In this document: positions 63,771 to 64,000 of the stretch, in pieces
Layout: each line of letters opens with the position of its first letter
Position numbering within the stretch: the first letter of the stretch is position 1
Source of the DNA: Saprospiraceae bacterium
GTDB lineage: Bacteria; Bacteroidota; Bacteroidia; Chitinophagales; Saprospiraceae
Direction of reading: 5' to 3'
Assembly: GCA_016715105.1 (NCBI GenBank)
Contig: JADKBO010000024.1
Location: 62,001 to 126,000 of the forward strand
DNA: 64,000 bases
The notes under the pieces: model-generated
Database searches by the model: none
What the model was told of the DNA's origin: nothing
What the model saw: only the letters and a program-made list of their open reading frames with translations
Program-made: the position numbers and the translations under genes

Positions 63771-64000
63771 CTATTCAAAGCTCAGATAGTGTGCTAAAAC
63801 CGCTATATCCTGGCCATTAAAAACTCCTACTTTGAGTAATTGATTGATATCATTCATCGGTCCATTGTTTTCAAGATATAATTTTAAAATTTCAGCCTTT
63901 TTATATCCGATATTTGGCAAAGCAGCAAGCTGTTTGAAAGAAGCTTCATTTATTTTACGCTTCCTAATTTTGCTTTCGTCAACTTGAATTTGATCAAACC
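63771..64000 (-). CDS. Helix-hairpin-helix (ComEA-like) protein, C-terminal part only
   Basis: Open on the minus strand from the window end to the TAG at 63771; 76 residues visible. It reads 'INEASFKQLAALPNIGYKKA' then 'EILKLYLENNGPMNDINQLL', a ComEA-type helix-hairpin-helix DNA-binding repeat. The start is outside the window. It converges on the respiratory operon. Confidence 0.75.
   Translation of the reverse strand, partial: FDQIQVDESKIRKRKINEASFKQLAALPNIGYKKAEILKLYLENNGPMNDINQLLKVGVFNGQDIAVLAHYLSFE

Overview
This is a 64 kb AT-rich window from a Bacteroidota genome, most likely Saprospiria or a relative. The lineage is inferred from TonB-dependent receptors with carboxypeptidase-like N-termini, a type IX secretion sorting domain, promoters of the TTG-N20-TAnnTTTG type, and a complete alternative complex III plus caa3-type oxidase locus. 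The level below phylum is not proven by the sequence. No rRNA, tRNA, CRISPR array or intact insertion sequence was seen.

Layout. 1-5.3 kb: a truncated bacterial alpha-2-macroglobulin lipoprotein. 5.5-13.4 kb: asparagine synthetase, an AAA ATPase, a beta-barrel protein, an Asp-box protein and a type IX cargo protein, separated by repeat-rich gaps. 14.2-18.1 kb: CsbD, then a DtxR-type metal repressor divergent from a TonB receptor and thioredoxin-like operon, with a palindromic operator over the promoter. 18.1-24.6 kb: archaemetzincin lipoprotein, DUF1593 protein, a C10 cysteine protease with two paralogous small lipoproteins, and a Tat-exported oxidoreductase. 25-29.1 kb: a patatin flanked by two similar palindromes, a small lipoprotein and a two-component system. 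29.7-33.7 kb: MurQ with a sodium symporter, a TrpF-like barrel, and a fusion of an alkyltransferase-like domain with TsaE.

33.8-37.2 kb is an accessory island: small orphan immunity-like genes, a decayed REP-associated transposase with its palindromes, and a DUF433/DUF5615 toxin-antitoxin pair. 37.2-47 kb returns to core genes (hscB, rseP, rsmE), a methyltransferase, a TonB receptor, a 3D-domain protein and two glycosyltransferases. Several genes from 33.9 to 42 kb carry single-base indels, nearly all in short homopolymers, which points to assembly error or a decaying stretch.

47.2-63.8 kb is one long respiratory operon: actABCDEF, then ctaC, ctaD, ctaB, two cox3 genes and cox4, a terminator, a cysteine-less SCO-like protein, a DUF420 protein and a small CPMC protein. 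Complex III oxidises menaquinol and passes electrons through cytochrome c domains to the CuA site of the oxidase. The standout feature is that oxidase subunit II carries a C-terminal OmpA-type peptidoglycan-binding domain with its key residues intact. Other highlights are the alkyltransferase-like/TsaE fusion, the C10 protease with candidate inhibitor genes, and several families of palindromic and 9-bp tandem repeats that often sit exactly at stop codons.
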